A DNA stretch of 59,103 nt, taken from Domibacillus sp. PGB-M46 (GTDB taxonomy: Bacteria > Bacillota > Bacilli > Bacillales > Domibacillaceae). Of the stretch, positions 18,113 through 26,382 are shown piece after piece. The notes beneath the pieces were generated by a model that saw only the letters and a program-made list of their open reading frames with translations, had not been told where the DNA came from and ran no database searches. Numbering within the stretch: the stretch's first letter is position 1; each line of letters starts with the position of its first letter. Position numbers and translations under genes: made by a program. The stretch spans positions 1 to 59,103 of the forward strand of contig NZ_JAKGCR010000027.1 in the NCBI RefSeq assembly GCF_022668875.1. Direction: 5' to 3'.

Positions 18113-18143
18113 AAGCAGACGTATCCAGTTGGACTGTCTGCTT
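18113..18143 (-). terminator. Terminator of the TRAP-type/aldolase operon
   Basis: AAGCAGAC pairs with GTCTGCTT. On the minus strand it is followed by TTTTTCTTTTTC. It lies 12 bp beyond the last small gene of the operon. Confidence 0.75.
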
Positions 18144-18154
18144 AAATCTATTTA

Positions 18155-18433
18155 TCAGCGTACGTTTTCTACTTCCTCACTAAACTCATCTGAAGAGTAT
18201 ATATCAACTTCTTCCATTTTTTCTTTGGGGAAATACCCTAAAATAAAGCCAAGTACGCCGCCAATAGCGCTAATCGTAAAAGTTGGATTAGCGAAAATAT
18301 CCCACGTTTTGATAACCATATCGCCATTTTGTAGAAGCAAACCACCCAATTGCCCTAAAACGAGGCATGTACCTCCTAATAAAAACAAGACGAGACACGT
18401 TTTAAATAAAGCAGCAATTATATTTCTCATCAT
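18155..18433 (-). CDS. Small membrane partner of the TRAP-type permease
   Basis: A 92-residue protein with two hydrophobic helices (about residues 8-35 and 52-66) and an acidic C-terminal tail (KEKMEEVDIYSSDEFSEEVE). It begins 15 bp after the large permease gene. TRAP systems normally pair the large DctM subunit with a four-helix DctQ subunit of about 160 residues. This protein sits where DctQ would be but is shorter, with only two clear helices. A partner role is inferred from position. Confidence 0.65.
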   Translation of the reverse strand: MMRNIIAALFKTCLVLFLLGGTCLVLGQLGGLLLQNGDMVIKTWDIFANPTFTISAIGGVLGFILGYFPKEKMEEVDIYSSDEFSEEVENVR

Positions 18434-18448
18434 TTTCGCTCCTTTCTT

Positions 18449-19801
18449 TTACATTGGAACTGGAAGAATGCCCATAGCTATTAAATAACCGATTAATAGA
18501 ATTGGAAGAACATAATATACAACTAGCGGCATAAATGTTCTTTCAGCTTGCGCTCCTGCCAAAGATGCTGCAATAAAGATGGAACCGGACGCCGGCGGAG
18601 AAGCACCTTCTGTTGAAGCAAATACTAGAATTGCGACGACTGCAAGTAACGGGTCAACTCCGGCAGAAACCATCCCTGCAAAAGCAACCATTCCAATAGC
18701 CGTTAATGTAGCAGTTGAAGACAATGGTCCAGCTACAAGTGCGACGAGTAATCCAATAAGTAGTACCATTAGCCACTTAGAGATTGCTATTGATCCCATC
18801 AGGGTTGATAAATCTTCTGGAAGCCCTAAATCTGTTAATACTTGACTGGATGCGTATGCAAAGACAAGAAGGGCTCCAATTGTTGAAAAGCGAGGAATTG
18901 AATTGTTTAAAAACTGAGACCAGTCAGATTTGGTTTTAGGAAGGTGCGCCCAGCCGACCATAAAACTAATCATAATAATTAAAATGGGAATCCATGTAAT
19001 AAGTGAAATGCTTTCAAGGGCGCCTTCTCCTATTGATGGATTTGCTGCAAAGCTCTCAGCAAGCGGCCCGATAGTTGCTACAATCGGAATTAAAGCACCT
19101 AAAAAAATTAAGGTTGATGTCCAGCCCGTACGCAAGGACTCTTTAAGGGGCTGTATAAAATCAGGCGAAATGGCTTTAATCTTGTCTCTCTTCACGAAAT
19201 ACACAATTAAAAAGATCCGATAAATCACTTGATAAACACCAGAAATAAATAGAGCAACGTACAAATCTCCTTCGGAAACTACTGCCGCAACCGGTGCGAA
19301 GCCAAGCATGATAAACATTGACGCGCTCGGAGGCAGTGCAGCACCAAGACCGCCATTACCTGCAACAATTGTCGCAGACAGTTCTTTGCTAAAATTAGAC
19401 CTTACCATCCATGGGGCTGTTATAGACCCTGTTGTTGCTGTATTTCCTGAGTTCGAACCAGCAAGCGTGCCCATCACAGCTGATGCTATTGTATCAACAT
19501 AAGCCGCTCCTCCAGGAAGGCGCCCGAGAAGGGAATTAAGAATTTTGATCAGGCTAGCAATAACTGCTGTTCTGTCAATTACGTAGGCCATAAATACAAA
19601 GGCTACTGAAGCATATAACACATCATTAGTGGCCGCAAAAACTAATCCGTTCCACATTAACTCTGGTGCTTGAGTACCGCCAAATAAAGCGGTTACAATA
19701 AACCCCGCAAGCATTGCTTCAGCAATATTTCGTTTTAACACAAGGTTGAAGAACACAATGATTCCGATAAATACAAGTAATGCCCAAATACCAATACCCA
19801 T
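18449..19801 (-). CDS. TRAP-type transporter large permease (DctM-like)
   Basis: A 450-residue membrane protein with about twelve helices. The repeated hairpin text MGTLAGSNSGNTATTGSITA and FASTEGASPPASGSIFIA is typical of DctM/SiaM-like large subunits, which import organic acids on a sodium gradient. No periplasmic-type DctP binding protein is encoded nearby, which is unusual for a TRAP system. GAGGTGCC precedes the ATG. It follows the dehydrogenase gene in an operon with the aldolase and the small membrane protein, so it likely imports the carboxylate those enzymes degrade. Confidence 0.82.
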   Translation of the reverse strand: MGIGIWALLVFIGIIVFFNLVLKRNIAEAMLAGFIVTALFGGTQAPELMWNGLVFAATNDVLYASVAFVFMAYVIDRTAVIASLIKILNSLLGRLPGGAAYVDTIASAVMGTLAGSNSGNTATTGSITAPWMVRSNFSKELSATIVAGNGGLGAALPPSASMFIMLGFAPVAAVVSEGDLYVALFISGVYQVIYRIFLIVYFVKRDKIKAISPDFIQPLKESLRTGWTSTLIFLGALIPIVATIGPLAESFAANPSIGEGALESISLITWIPILIIMISFMVGWAHLPKTKSDWSQFLNNSIPRFSTIGALLVFAYASSQVLTDLGLPEDLSTLMGSIAISKWLMVLLIGLLVALVAGPLSSTATLTAIGMVAFAGMVSAGVDPLLAVVAILVFASTEGASPPASGSIFIAASLAGAQAERTFMPLVVYYVLPILLIGYLIAMGILPVPM

Positions 19802-19818
19802 AAGGCACCTCTTTTCAC

Positions 19819-19832
19819 ATAATATTTATTAC
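19819..19832. promoter_or_regulatory. GTAATA-N2-TATTAC-like box before the permease gene
   Basis: ATAATATTTATTAC has one mismatch from the perfect boxes at 21573, 21789 and 25784. Bases 19833-19866 just beside it form a GC-rich hairpin (TTACGG...CCGTAA type) in the gap between dehydrogenase and permease. Confidence 0.4.
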
Positions 19833-19883
19833 GGTATACGGCACCGGCATCGCCGGCAGCCGTAATCATTCGTCTAGGTATGC

Positions 19884-20762
19884 TTAGTTTGTTACTTTAA
19901 AAGCTTCAATTACTTGAAGCCAGTGTTCAGGTTTTTCACCCTTGAATTTATCTTTTAAATTTAAAGAAGCAAGCTTTTCAATTTTTTCTTTTGCTGCTTT
20001 TGACATAGAAGAGTCAATATTGACAGAATCAAGCATTGCAATGGTACCGCCAAGTTCTACCGATCGTCTAACTGCATGAAGAGCTGTTCCTGTAACAAGT
20101 CGATTCATGGTTTCCTCAAATGTACGGCCATTTATTGTTTCACTCAGTGAGTCAACTACAAGGGACTCAACATTGAACTCGTGTGCTGCTTCTAAGAGTT
20201 CGATGTACAGACCGACAACGCCTTTCATATAAATACTGCGAACTAGTTTAACGGCTGTTGCTTCTCCCGGCACATCACTTACTTTAGTGATGTTCATACC
20301 AAACGGCTGCATGATTTCCATAAAGGTATCCGTCCCATCACCGCTTGCTAAAATAGGGACTTCATGTTTATATACTGGAAGTGGACCCATCATTGCAGCG
20401 TCAACAAATTTTCCGCCTTTTTCTTGAATATTTTTAGCAATGTTCTTCTTTACATCGGGATTAGAGGCGGATACATCAATATATAAAATCCCCTTTTGTA
20501 CACATGATTTTAATTGACTGCTTACTCCAAGTGCTTTATCAGCTGGTACCGCAACGATCACAGCATTTACCTGCTGCAAAACCTCTTCTGGTGTTTGAAC
20601 AATTGTTACACCTGCAGCTGCTGCTCGATTTGATATCAATTCGCTGTATTCCGACACATTCCATAGTGGATCATACGCCGTCATTTTTTTAAGTCCTTGC
20701 TGTTTTAACCCTGAAGCCATTTCAAATGCAGCTTCTCCAAACCCAATAAATCCTAAATGCAT
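19884..20762 (-). CDS. NAD(P)-dependent dehydrogenase, 6PGDH-like with DUF1932-type C-terminus
   Basis: A 292-residue cytoplasmic oxidoreductase. The Rossmann fold begins LGFIGFGEAAFEMASGL (a GxGxxA-type dinucleotide site). IDVSASNPDVKKNIA and FVDAAMMGPLPVYKHEVPI form the catalytic region, and the helical C-terminal half matches DUF1932, seen in 3-hydroxyacid dehydrogenase relatives. It is 18 bp downstream of the RraA-type gene and upstream of the TRAP-type permease, so it should oxidise or reduce an intermediate of the same organic-acid pathway. A decayed paralogue lies at 25331-25465. Confidence 0.85.
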   Translation of the reverse strand: MHLGFIGFGEAAFEMASGLKQQGLKKMTAYDPLWNVSEYSELISNRAAAAGVTIVQTPEEVLQQVNAVIVAVPADKALGVSSQLKSCVQKGILYIDVSASNPDVKKNIAKNIQEKGGKFVDAAMMGPLPVYKHEVPILASGDGTDTFMEIMQPFGMNITKVSDVPGEATAVKLVRSIYMKGVVGLYIELLEAAHEFNVESLVVDSLSETINGRTFEETMNRLVTGTALHAVRRSVELGGTIAMLDSVNIDSSMSKAAKEKIEKLASLNLKDKFKGEKPEHWLQVIEAFKVTN

Positions 20763-20780
20763 GTTCTTTCTCCTTTCTCC

Positions 20781-21470
20781 TTAAAATCCAAATTCTTTTA
20801 TCTTATCTTCTAACCATGGCGGTGCAATGCTGATTCCATCTGCATTTCCTTGTTTTCGTTTTTCTTCGTAATTCGCAATTGTCTGAAGACGCTGTTCTTC
20901 GTATTCAAATTTGTTTTCTGCTTTATGCAATGCTTCCTCAATTTTGTTCTTAGGAACGACAACGACACCGTCCTCATCCCCAATAACTAAATCTCCTGGA
21001 TGAACAGCTACCCCGGCGCAGGAAATGGGAGTGTTAATAGCTCCAGGACCGTCTTTGAATGGCCCGTTTGGAATAAATCCTTTCGCGAAAATTGGAAGCC
21101 CAATTTCCCCTAACATTTCTTTATCTCTGACGAACCCATCAATGACAATTCCTTCAAGGCCAATTGCTTTGGCCGCTCCAGCCATTAATTCTCCAAGATA
21201 CGCATTTTCAGTGTGGCCCTTACCATCTGCCACAAGAACATAGCCTTCACCGCCACAGTAAATACCCTGGTGCAGGAAAAGATTATCACCGGCTCTCAGG
21301 TCTACTGTTAAAGCAGTCCCAACTACTTTCATGCCAGGAGCTACTGGTTTTACCGTATAATGCATGGATCCAGTACATCCCAATGCATCTGAGATCAGTG
21401 TGGTATTCAGTTTTTTTGCGCGTTCGATTACTTTCGGTGATAAAAGCGGTGCTGTATAACTCAATTGCAA
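20781..21470 (-). CDS. RraA-family aldolase / oxaloacetate decarboxylase
   Basis: A 229-residue metal-dependent protein of the RraA/HMG-aldolase family. Members split 4-carboxy-4-hydroxy-2-oxoadipate or 4-hydroxy-4-methyl-2-oxoglutarate to pyruvate, and many decarboxylate oxaloacetate. Family signatures: SDALGCTGSMHY, GTALTVDLRAGDNLFLH, GELMAGAAKAIGLEGIVIDG followed by FVRD, and PGDLVIGDEDGVVVVP. The start is TTG with a GAAGGGGA site. It is first in an operon with the dehydrogenase and TRAP-type permease. Upstream lie a cre site and a GTAATA-N2-TATTAC box, suggesting CcpA and RpiR control. Confidence 0.88.
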   Translation of the reverse strand: MQLSYTAPLLSPKVIERAKKLNTTLISDALGCTGSMHYTVKPVAPGMKVVGTALTVDLRAGDNLFLHQGIYCGGEGYVLVADGKGHTENAYLGELMAGAAKAIGLEGIVIDGFVRDKEMLGEIGLPIFAKGFIPNGPFKDGPGAINTPISCAGVAVHPGDLVIGDEDGVVVVPKNKIEEALHKAENKFEYEEQRLQTIANYEEKRKQGNADGISIAPPWLEDKIKEFGF

Positions 21471-21498
21471 AATCCCCTTCCAAATCTTTTTAAATAAC

Positions 21499-21513
21499 TG
21501 ACAGCGGTTTCAA
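21499..21513 (-). promoter_or_regulatory. cre site (CcpA) upstream of the RraA-type gene
   Basis: On the minus strand TTGAAACCGCTGTCA matches the classical cre consensus WTGNAANCGNWNNCW at every position. It lies 29 bp upstream of the start codon, a position fitting carbon-catabolite repression. Confidence 0.6.
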
Positions 21514-21572
21514 AATGTATCAAAAAAATAAGTACTGGTTTTGTAGTAAAAATAACTAACAAAATTAAATTT

Positions 21573-21586
21573 GTAATATTTATTAC
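21573..21586. promoter_or_regulatory. GTAATA-N2-TATTAC box, divergent promoter region (1)
   Basis: GTAATATTTATTAC, perfect 6-bp arms around TT. It lies 103 bp upstream of the RraA-type gene. RpiR-family regulators such as HexR bind GTAAT/ATTAC palindromes, so it is a candidate site for the RpiR protein at 15995. Confidence 0.55.
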
Positions 21587-21788
21587 TACTTACAAGGACA
21601 TCGTAACATCTATAACAGATAAAGTAAATATTTTTTCTGACATTTTGCTTTTCTATACTAAAAAAATTCAGTTTTCTTTTACTTAAATAAATCAGTTAAT
21701 GATCTTTAGAGATTTATTGACGGATTAAAACTCGTCAGTTAATATCTAAAGATAATCAGTTGTAAAAGTAACTACCTTTTACATTTTG

Positions 21789-21802
21789 GTAATATTTATT
21801 AC
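21789..21802. promoter_or_regulatory. GTAATA-N2-TATTAC box, divergent promoter region (2)
   Basis: Identical 14-mer to the box at 21573, placed about 80 bp upstream of the Ldh2-type gene. One box thus faces each of the two divergent units. Confidence 0.55.
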
Positions 21803-21848
21803 TTTACGGGTTCATAGTAACATCGTTCATTTCTTGTGTAAACACTTT

Positions 21849-21864
21849 TTGAAAACGCTTTAAA
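21849..21864 (+). promoter_or_regulatory. cre site (CcpA) upstream of the Ldh2-type gene
   Basis: TTGAAAACGCTTTAAA matches the B. subtilis consensus WTGAAARCGYTTTWNN at every position. It lies directly before the ribosome binding site, where CcpA binding would block transcription. Confidence 0.7.
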
Positions 21865-21882
21865 AATAGAGGGGGATGAAAA

Positions 21883-22926
21883 TTGCTTAATGTTCAAAAA
21901 GAAGAACTTGAAAAGTGCGTGCTTGAAATCTTCCAGGCTGCTGGTTTGGATGAAGAACAAGCTAGTATTGTAGCACGTCATCTTGTGCTGGCGAATTTAA
22001 GAGGCATTGATTCCCACGGGGTCAGCAGGGTCGACATTTATACGAAACGGCTCGATCTTGGCATTATGAAAAAGAAAACAGAAATCAATGTAGTTAAAGA
22101 AACGTCATCCAGTATGCTGCTAGATGGTGGAGGTGGTGTCGGCATTGTCCTTGCAACAAAAGGGATGCAAATAGCGGTTGAAAAAGCCAAAACAACTGGA
22201 ATTGCTATCGTTGGTATTAATCATTCATCTCATTGTGGAATGCTCGCGGATTATACAGCGTACGCAGCGCAAAATAATTGTATTGGGCTTGCTGTCACAA
22301 ATGCGCCGTCCAGCATGGCACCTTGGGGCGGCAAAAAGGGATACTTTGGTACAAATCCTTTATCTTATGGAATTCCAGCTGGAAAAGAAATTGATATTGT
22401 ATTTGATATGGCAACAAGCGTAGTAGCACGAGGCAAAATTACATTAGCCCGCCAAAATAATCAGGAAATTCCTATTGGCTGGGCGATTTCCAAAGAGGGA
22501 TACCCTACCACTGATCCGATTGAGGCAGGAGAAGGTCTCGTTCTTCCTGTCGGCGGACCAAAAGGATATGGACTTGCTTTTTTTGTTGAAGTCTTATCAG
22601 GACTTTTAACAGGTGCGACGTTTGGCCCTTATATCTCAAGCCTTTATAAAGATTTAAATAAAAGTCAGAATATTGGCCAGTTTTTCCTTGCGATAAGAGC
22701 TGATTTATTTGAAGAATTGGCTTCTTTTAAAAAACGAATGGATCAAATGATTGAAGAAATTCGTAATATTCCACTTGCGCATGGATATGATCGAATTTAC
22801 TTGCCGGGGGAGATTGAATATGAAAGATCAAAAAAACTAGCAGTAGAAGGTATTCCGCTATCTAAAAATGTTTTAGATGAACTTGCATCAGTCGTTGAGC
22901 GCTATGGATTAGAAATGCCTGTTTAA
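21883..22926 (+). CDS. Ldh2/malate-type NAD(P)-dependent dehydrogenase
   Basis: A 347-residue cytoplasmic 2-hydroxyacid dehydrogenase of the malate/L-lactate (Ldh_2, YlbC/YjmC) family, which interconverts 2-hydroxy and 2-oxo acids. Family signatures: NLRGIDSHGVSRV, INHSSHCGMLADYTAYA, APWGGKKGYFGTNPLSYGIP and FDMATSVVARGKI. The start is TTG (21883) behind GAGGGGG. It is divergent from the RraA operon, and the shared region holds two RpiR-like boxes and cre sites, so both units probably serve one organic-acid pathway. The exact substrate (malate, lactate, ureidoglycolate-like) is unknown. Confidence 0.9.
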   Translation: MLNVQKEELEKCVLEIFQAAGLDEEQASIVARHLVLANLRGIDSHGVSRVDIYTKRLDLGIMKKKTEINVVKETSSSMLLDGGGGVGIVLATKGMQIAVEKAKTTGIAIVGINHSSHCGMLADYTAYAAQNNCIGLAVTNAPSSMAPWGGKKGYFGTNPLSYGIPAGKEIDIVFDMATSVVARGKITLARQNNQEIPIGWAISKEGYPTTDPIEAGEGLVLPVGGPKGYGLAFFVEVLSGLLTGATFGPYISSLYKDLNKSQNIGQFFLAIRADLFEELASFKKRMDQMIEEIRNIPLAHGYDRIYLPGEIEYERSKKLAVEGIPLSKNVLDELASVVERYGLEMPV

Positions 22927-23182
22927 CATTGTTTTTAAAGAAAAGGACCAAATTAAGCGCTCCAGCATTTCAGCAGCAGGAAAAGTACAGCAAAGGAGAA
23001 AGGCTTGTGCTTAAAAAAATGTCTGCGTGCCAGAAAAAAAATGCTCTAATTTAAAGAGAATTATGTAAGCCAAAAACCATCCTCCATCTATTTGTGAAAT
23101 AGGTGACGCGATTGAGTTAAAGTCTTCTTCATCAGTAGAGGGCATCTTGATCGTTTAAAGGCGGCCTGTTTATACAATAAAA

Positions 23183-23215
23183 CTAAGGCGTTTCTTTTAA
23201 AAAGAAACGCCTTAG
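23183..23215 (-). terminator. Terminator after the Crh-like gene
   Basis: A 15-bp perfect stem (CTAAGGCGTTTCTTT with its complement at 23201-23215) and a 3-nt loop. The preceding 22927-23182 holds no gene I can support. Confidence 0.8.
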
Positions 23216-23232
23216 CTTTACAATCGTTTTAT

Positions 23233-23496
23233 TTATTCGTCAGGTCCGCTAGTCAGAATATCACCCAGTACATGAATCGCTTTTTCTTCATCATGGCCAT
23301 TTGTAATGAGCATTACGCTATCCCCACGACGGATCGCTGAGGCCATGATGCCCATAATGCTTTTCGCTGCTACCCTTTTTTCATTCTTTATCAGCAAAAT
23401 GTCACTATTGAAGGATGAAGCTTTCTGGACAAAATAGGATGCCACTCTTGATTCGAGCCCGGGGTCCAGTCCAACTACAATTTGTTTTTGAAGCAT
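23233..23496 (-). CDS. Crh-like HPr-family protein without the active-site His
   Basis: An 87-residue HPr-fold protein. Taking the third in-frame ATG (23496, about 10 nt after AAAGG) gives numbering matching HPr. The active-site segment GIHARPA becomes GLESRVA, with Glu at position 15 in place of the phosphorylatable His. The regulatory segment KSIMGIM is kept, with Ser at position 46. It therefore cannot pass phosphate in the PTS but could still be phosphorylated by HPr kinase and act with CcpA, as Crh does in Bacillus (Crh has Gln15). It lies beside genes that carry cre sites rather than with ptsI. Confidence 0.85.
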   Translation of the reverse strand: MLQKQIVVGLDPGLESRVASYFVQKASSFNSDILLIKNEKRVAAKSIMGIMASAIRRGDSVMLITNGHDEEKAIHVLGDILTSGPDE

Positions 23497-23627
23497 AGTC
23501 ATCTTACCTTTCTGCATTCACCAAGTGTCTGGACGCTCTCTTTTTAAGCAACAAGAAAATATACTTATTTAAATGATAATTTGAAGGTTTACAATTGTTC
23601 TATCTGCTTTTCACTTTACTAGTTCCA

Positions 23628-23800
23628 CTAGTAAATCTTCAGCACTGATGGTTCACTATTCCGATTATCCTGATTATGGATACTTTTTACCCTTTTATCA
23701 AATGGTGCCTGTACAGTTGTCTCTATTTTCATTGACCTGATAATCCCGAGATGATCCCTGGTTTTACTTTGTCGCCTTTTTCAGGGATGGCTTTAACCAT
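23628..23800 (-). pseudogene. Relic of a biotin carboxyl carrier domain
   Basis: Two shifted frames contain VKAIPEKGDKVKPG and then SMKIETTVQAPFD, the latter a near match to the biotinyl motif (A)MKMETTVQAPF of pyruvate carboxylase and oxaloacetate decarboxylase alpha subunits. A frameshift separates the pieces, and the reading ends early. Only the C-terminal domain remains. It lies between the Crh-like gene and the citrate-type transporter, in keeping with a former oxaloacetate/pyruvate role. Confidence 0.6.
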
Positions 23801-23876
23801 TGTACTTAAGCGAATTTTTATAAAAAAGTAGATATCCTAAAATACAACCGATTTCCTGCTTACAGGTTTTATGTTA

Positions 23877-25175
23877 TTAGATAGACAGCACTCCGATTAA
23901 AACACCGACAATTGTCATAACCACTGCTGTTCCTAACGCATATTTGACTGAAAAACGAATATGGTCACCTATATCAATACCAAGTAGCCCTACTAGTACG
24001 TAAATAGACCCTTGAAGCGGGCTTAGCAAGTGTAAAGGCTGTCCCAAAAGAGAAGCTTGTCCGATCTCTATTGGTTGGATGCCAAAGTGGGCAGCAGTCT
24101 CCGACATAATAGGAATAATCCCGAAATAAAACGGAGCATTCGCCATAAAAAATGTGAATGGCATACTTAGAATGGCAACAATAACCGTTAATCGAGGTCC
24201 AAGCTCATCTGGAATTACTGAAATTAGAATATCTGCCATAGCTGCAACGATTCCAGTTCCCTCTATAATCCCCGAAAATACACCTGCTGCAAATATCATG
24301 GAGACAACAGTTAATATGTTACCTGCGTGTGCATGCAAACGATCCTTTTGGTCTTGCAAGTTGGGATAATTCACAATCATAACGATCGCAAATCCAAGCA
24401 TAAATAAAGCCTGTAATGGTAAGAAGCCCGTAAGTAAAGCTGCCATTATTAAGACGGTTAAAACCAGGTTAAACCAAAATAATGTAGGACGTTTTATTGA
24501 TGCATCCATTCCTGTATCGAGGGTAGCGGCAATTTCTCCACTTAAATCTAAGTCAATGTAGGTAACCCCTAACCGCTTACGTTCACGCTGCCCGAGAAAA
24601 TAAGCAACCAACAGAACCCATACCCCACCTGCAATCATAGAAGGAATTATTGGCACTAGCATTTCTAGTACATCTACATTTACTGCTGCAGCGGCTTGAA
24701 CAGCCGGCCCTCCCCATGGTGTCAAATTCATTACTCCCATAGCTAATGCGGGAATACAGGCCAAAATAAGTTTGTTCATACCTAATTTTTCATACAATGG
24801 AAGAAATGCTGTTACGACAATAAGGTACGTAATTGTACCGTCACCATCCAGAGCGACGATCAATGATAAAACGGCCGTACCAAGTACAATTTTTAGTGGG
24901 TCGCCACCCACTATTTTTAAAATTTCCGATACGAGTGGATCAAAAAATCCAGTATCTATCAATACGCCAAAGTAAAGGATAGCAAAAATAATCATAATAG
25001 CAGTTGGCGCAATTTTCTCGAGCCCCGCCAACATCATTGGTCCTAAATCAGTAAAACCACCAATTAGCGCAAAAACGACTGGAACAATGGTCAATGCGTT
25101 GAACGCTGACATACGCTTGCTCATTATCAAATACATAAAAACCACAATCATTGCAAATCCCAAAAGTGCTAGCAT
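23877..25175 (-). CDS. CitMHS family citrate/dicarboxylate transporter
   Basis: A 432-residue membrane protein with about twelve helices, of the CitMHS family that imports citrate complexed with a divalent metal ion together with protons. Family text includes VALDGDGTITYLIVVTAFLP, NLTPWGGPAVQAA and FFMANAPFYFGIIPI. It probably feeds an organic acid into the pathway encoded by its neighbours. The substrate could be citrate or a related acid. A long non-coding and decayed stretch lies upstream. Confidence 0.9.
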   Translation of the reverse strand: MLALLGFAMIVVFMYLIMSKRMSAFNALTIVPVVFALIGGFTDLGPMMLAGLEKIAPTAIMIIFAILYFGVLIDTGFFDPLVSEILKIVGGDPLKIVLGTAVLSLIVALDGDGTITYLIVVTAFLPLYEKLGMNKLILACIPALAMGVMNLTPWGGPAVQAAAAVNVDVLEMLVPIIPSMIAGGVWVLLVAYFLGQRERKRLGVTYIDLDLSGEIAATLDTGMDASIKRPTLFWFNLVLTVLIMAALLTGFLPLQALFMLGFAIVMIVNYPNLQDQKDRLHAHAGNILTVVSMIFAAGVFSGIIEGTGIVAAMADILISVIPDELGPRLTVIVAILSMPFTFFMANAPFYFGIIPIMSETAAHFGIQPIEIGQASLLGQPLHLLSPLQGSIYVLVGLLGIDIGDHIRFSVKYALGTAVVMTIVGVLIGVLSI

Positions 25176-25330
25176 TATATACTTCCTCCTTGTTTCATTG
25201 AGTTCCTCAGATTATATGTAAGTTTTTAGGAGATAACTCTTCTAGAGTGAACATCCGATAGTAACCACAAAGAAATATTCAAGCATGAAATGAACAGTGC
25301 CTTCCCTCCCGTTTGTAAAGGCTTACAAAA

Positions 25331-25465
25331 TTAATAGACTATACAGTCAAAGGTAGGATGATTTAGCATCACATCACGGATAAAAATCATTTCTACCCCT
25401 TCTTGTCTTAAGCTCGTTGATAATTCAAAAGTTACTTCTCCAAATCCAATAAAGCCCAATCGCAT
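25331..25465 (-). pseudogene. Relic of a second DUF1932-type dehydrogenase
   Basis: With an ATG behind AGGAGGAGAG, this encodes MRLGFIGFGEVTFELSTSLR and stops after 44 codons. It is clearly similar to the N-terminus of the intact dehydrogenase (HLGFIGFGEAAFEMASGLK). The rest of the gene is gone. Confidence 0.7.
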
Positions 25466-25485
25466 TTTTATACTCTCCTCCTATT

Positions 25486-25650
25486 TTACAATCTATAAGA
25501 TTTTATTTTCTCTTTTAACCAAAGGGGCTGCATGCTTCCTTCCACCATACCTTGCTGGCGTTTTTCCGTATACTTTCCAATGATTTCTATCCGGTTTTCT
25601 CCAAACCTAATTTTTTCCCTGCTTTAGCAAGAATCCTATAAACAGCCTGC
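25486..25650 (-). pseudogene. Relic of a second RraA-type aldolase (C-terminus)
   Basis: The minus strand reads EIIGKYTEKRQQGMVEG followed by PLWLKEKIKSYRL and stop. This parallels the C-terminus of the intact RraA protein (TIANYEEKRKQGNADG and PPWLEDKIKEFGF). It lies 20 bp before the dehydrogenase relic, the same order and spacing as in the intact pair (18 bp). Confidence 0.7.
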
Positions 25651-25783
25651 GTGTCATTTTGTTATATTCTGTTTAACACATACAGTGGCACCGTTTTCAA
25701 AATTCCTTTTACAAAATCAAGGTTTAAGTATTTTTTAAGGGCTAAATGTTTTCCTTTAATTGCTTAGTAAAAATTAAATGTTA

Positions 25784-25797
25784 GTAATAATTATTAC
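25784..25797. promoter_or_regulatory. GTAATA-N2-TATTAC box upstream of the relic operon
   Basis: GTAATAATTATTAC is a perfect 14-bp palindrome. It lies upstream of the decayed aldolase copy, as the box at 21573 lies upstream of the intact one. Confidence 0.5.
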
Positions 25798-26382
25798 ACA
25801 TTATATATATGTTGTAATTTTTATAACTAAGGTAAATACATCTTATCATTAATATTGACGTAAGTAAACGCTTTTTTGTTGAATAAAGCATAGTTAATAG
25901 TGGTAAGCATTTAATCTAACAAACGAAAATGGATTTTATTGAAAAACCTGGCAGCCAAAATATTATAAATATTACTTACTCAAAGGGTAAATCCTATATA
26001 GAAAAAACAATACTGAATTTGCAAAAAGAAAAAGAATTCGAACCAAATGATCATCCAAAATTCTTTATTTCCGTAATCCTTGCAATTTCAACTCTAAATC
26101 AATCCTTCCCTATTCTCTACTCCTTCGTTTATTTTTTTAACAGCAGCAGGAGAAAGATGCTTTTAACTCCAGCTGCCGACACTGGTACATGGTTCCCTTA
26201 TCCCTGCATCCAATGAAAACCCCCTTCCTCCCCAAGATAAATAACCTATATCTAAACGTTAGAGATAAAGAAAGCAGGCCATTCAACCAGAACCAGAGCG
26301 CGATACACAGCGGGTTACTCAAGAATAAAAATGATTTTTCAGTAGAGAATAGAAGAAATGGTATAAACAGGAGGGGACAAGA
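25798..26382. other. Intergenic region before purF
   Basis: No convincing gene. One plus-strand frame (25929-26216) is open for 95 codons but lacks a ribosome binding site. I see no PurBox or purine riboswitch before purF. AGGAGGGG at 26370-26377 is the purF ribosome binding site. Confidence 0.4.

Noticed and set aside
25929-26216. A 95-codon plus-strand gene upstream of purF
   Set aside because: No ribosome binding site and low-complexity text; more likely chance or a remnant.
26216-26382. Purine riboswitch or PurBox before purF
   Set aside because: No conserved purine-aptamer core or CCGAAC-type PurBox is visible.
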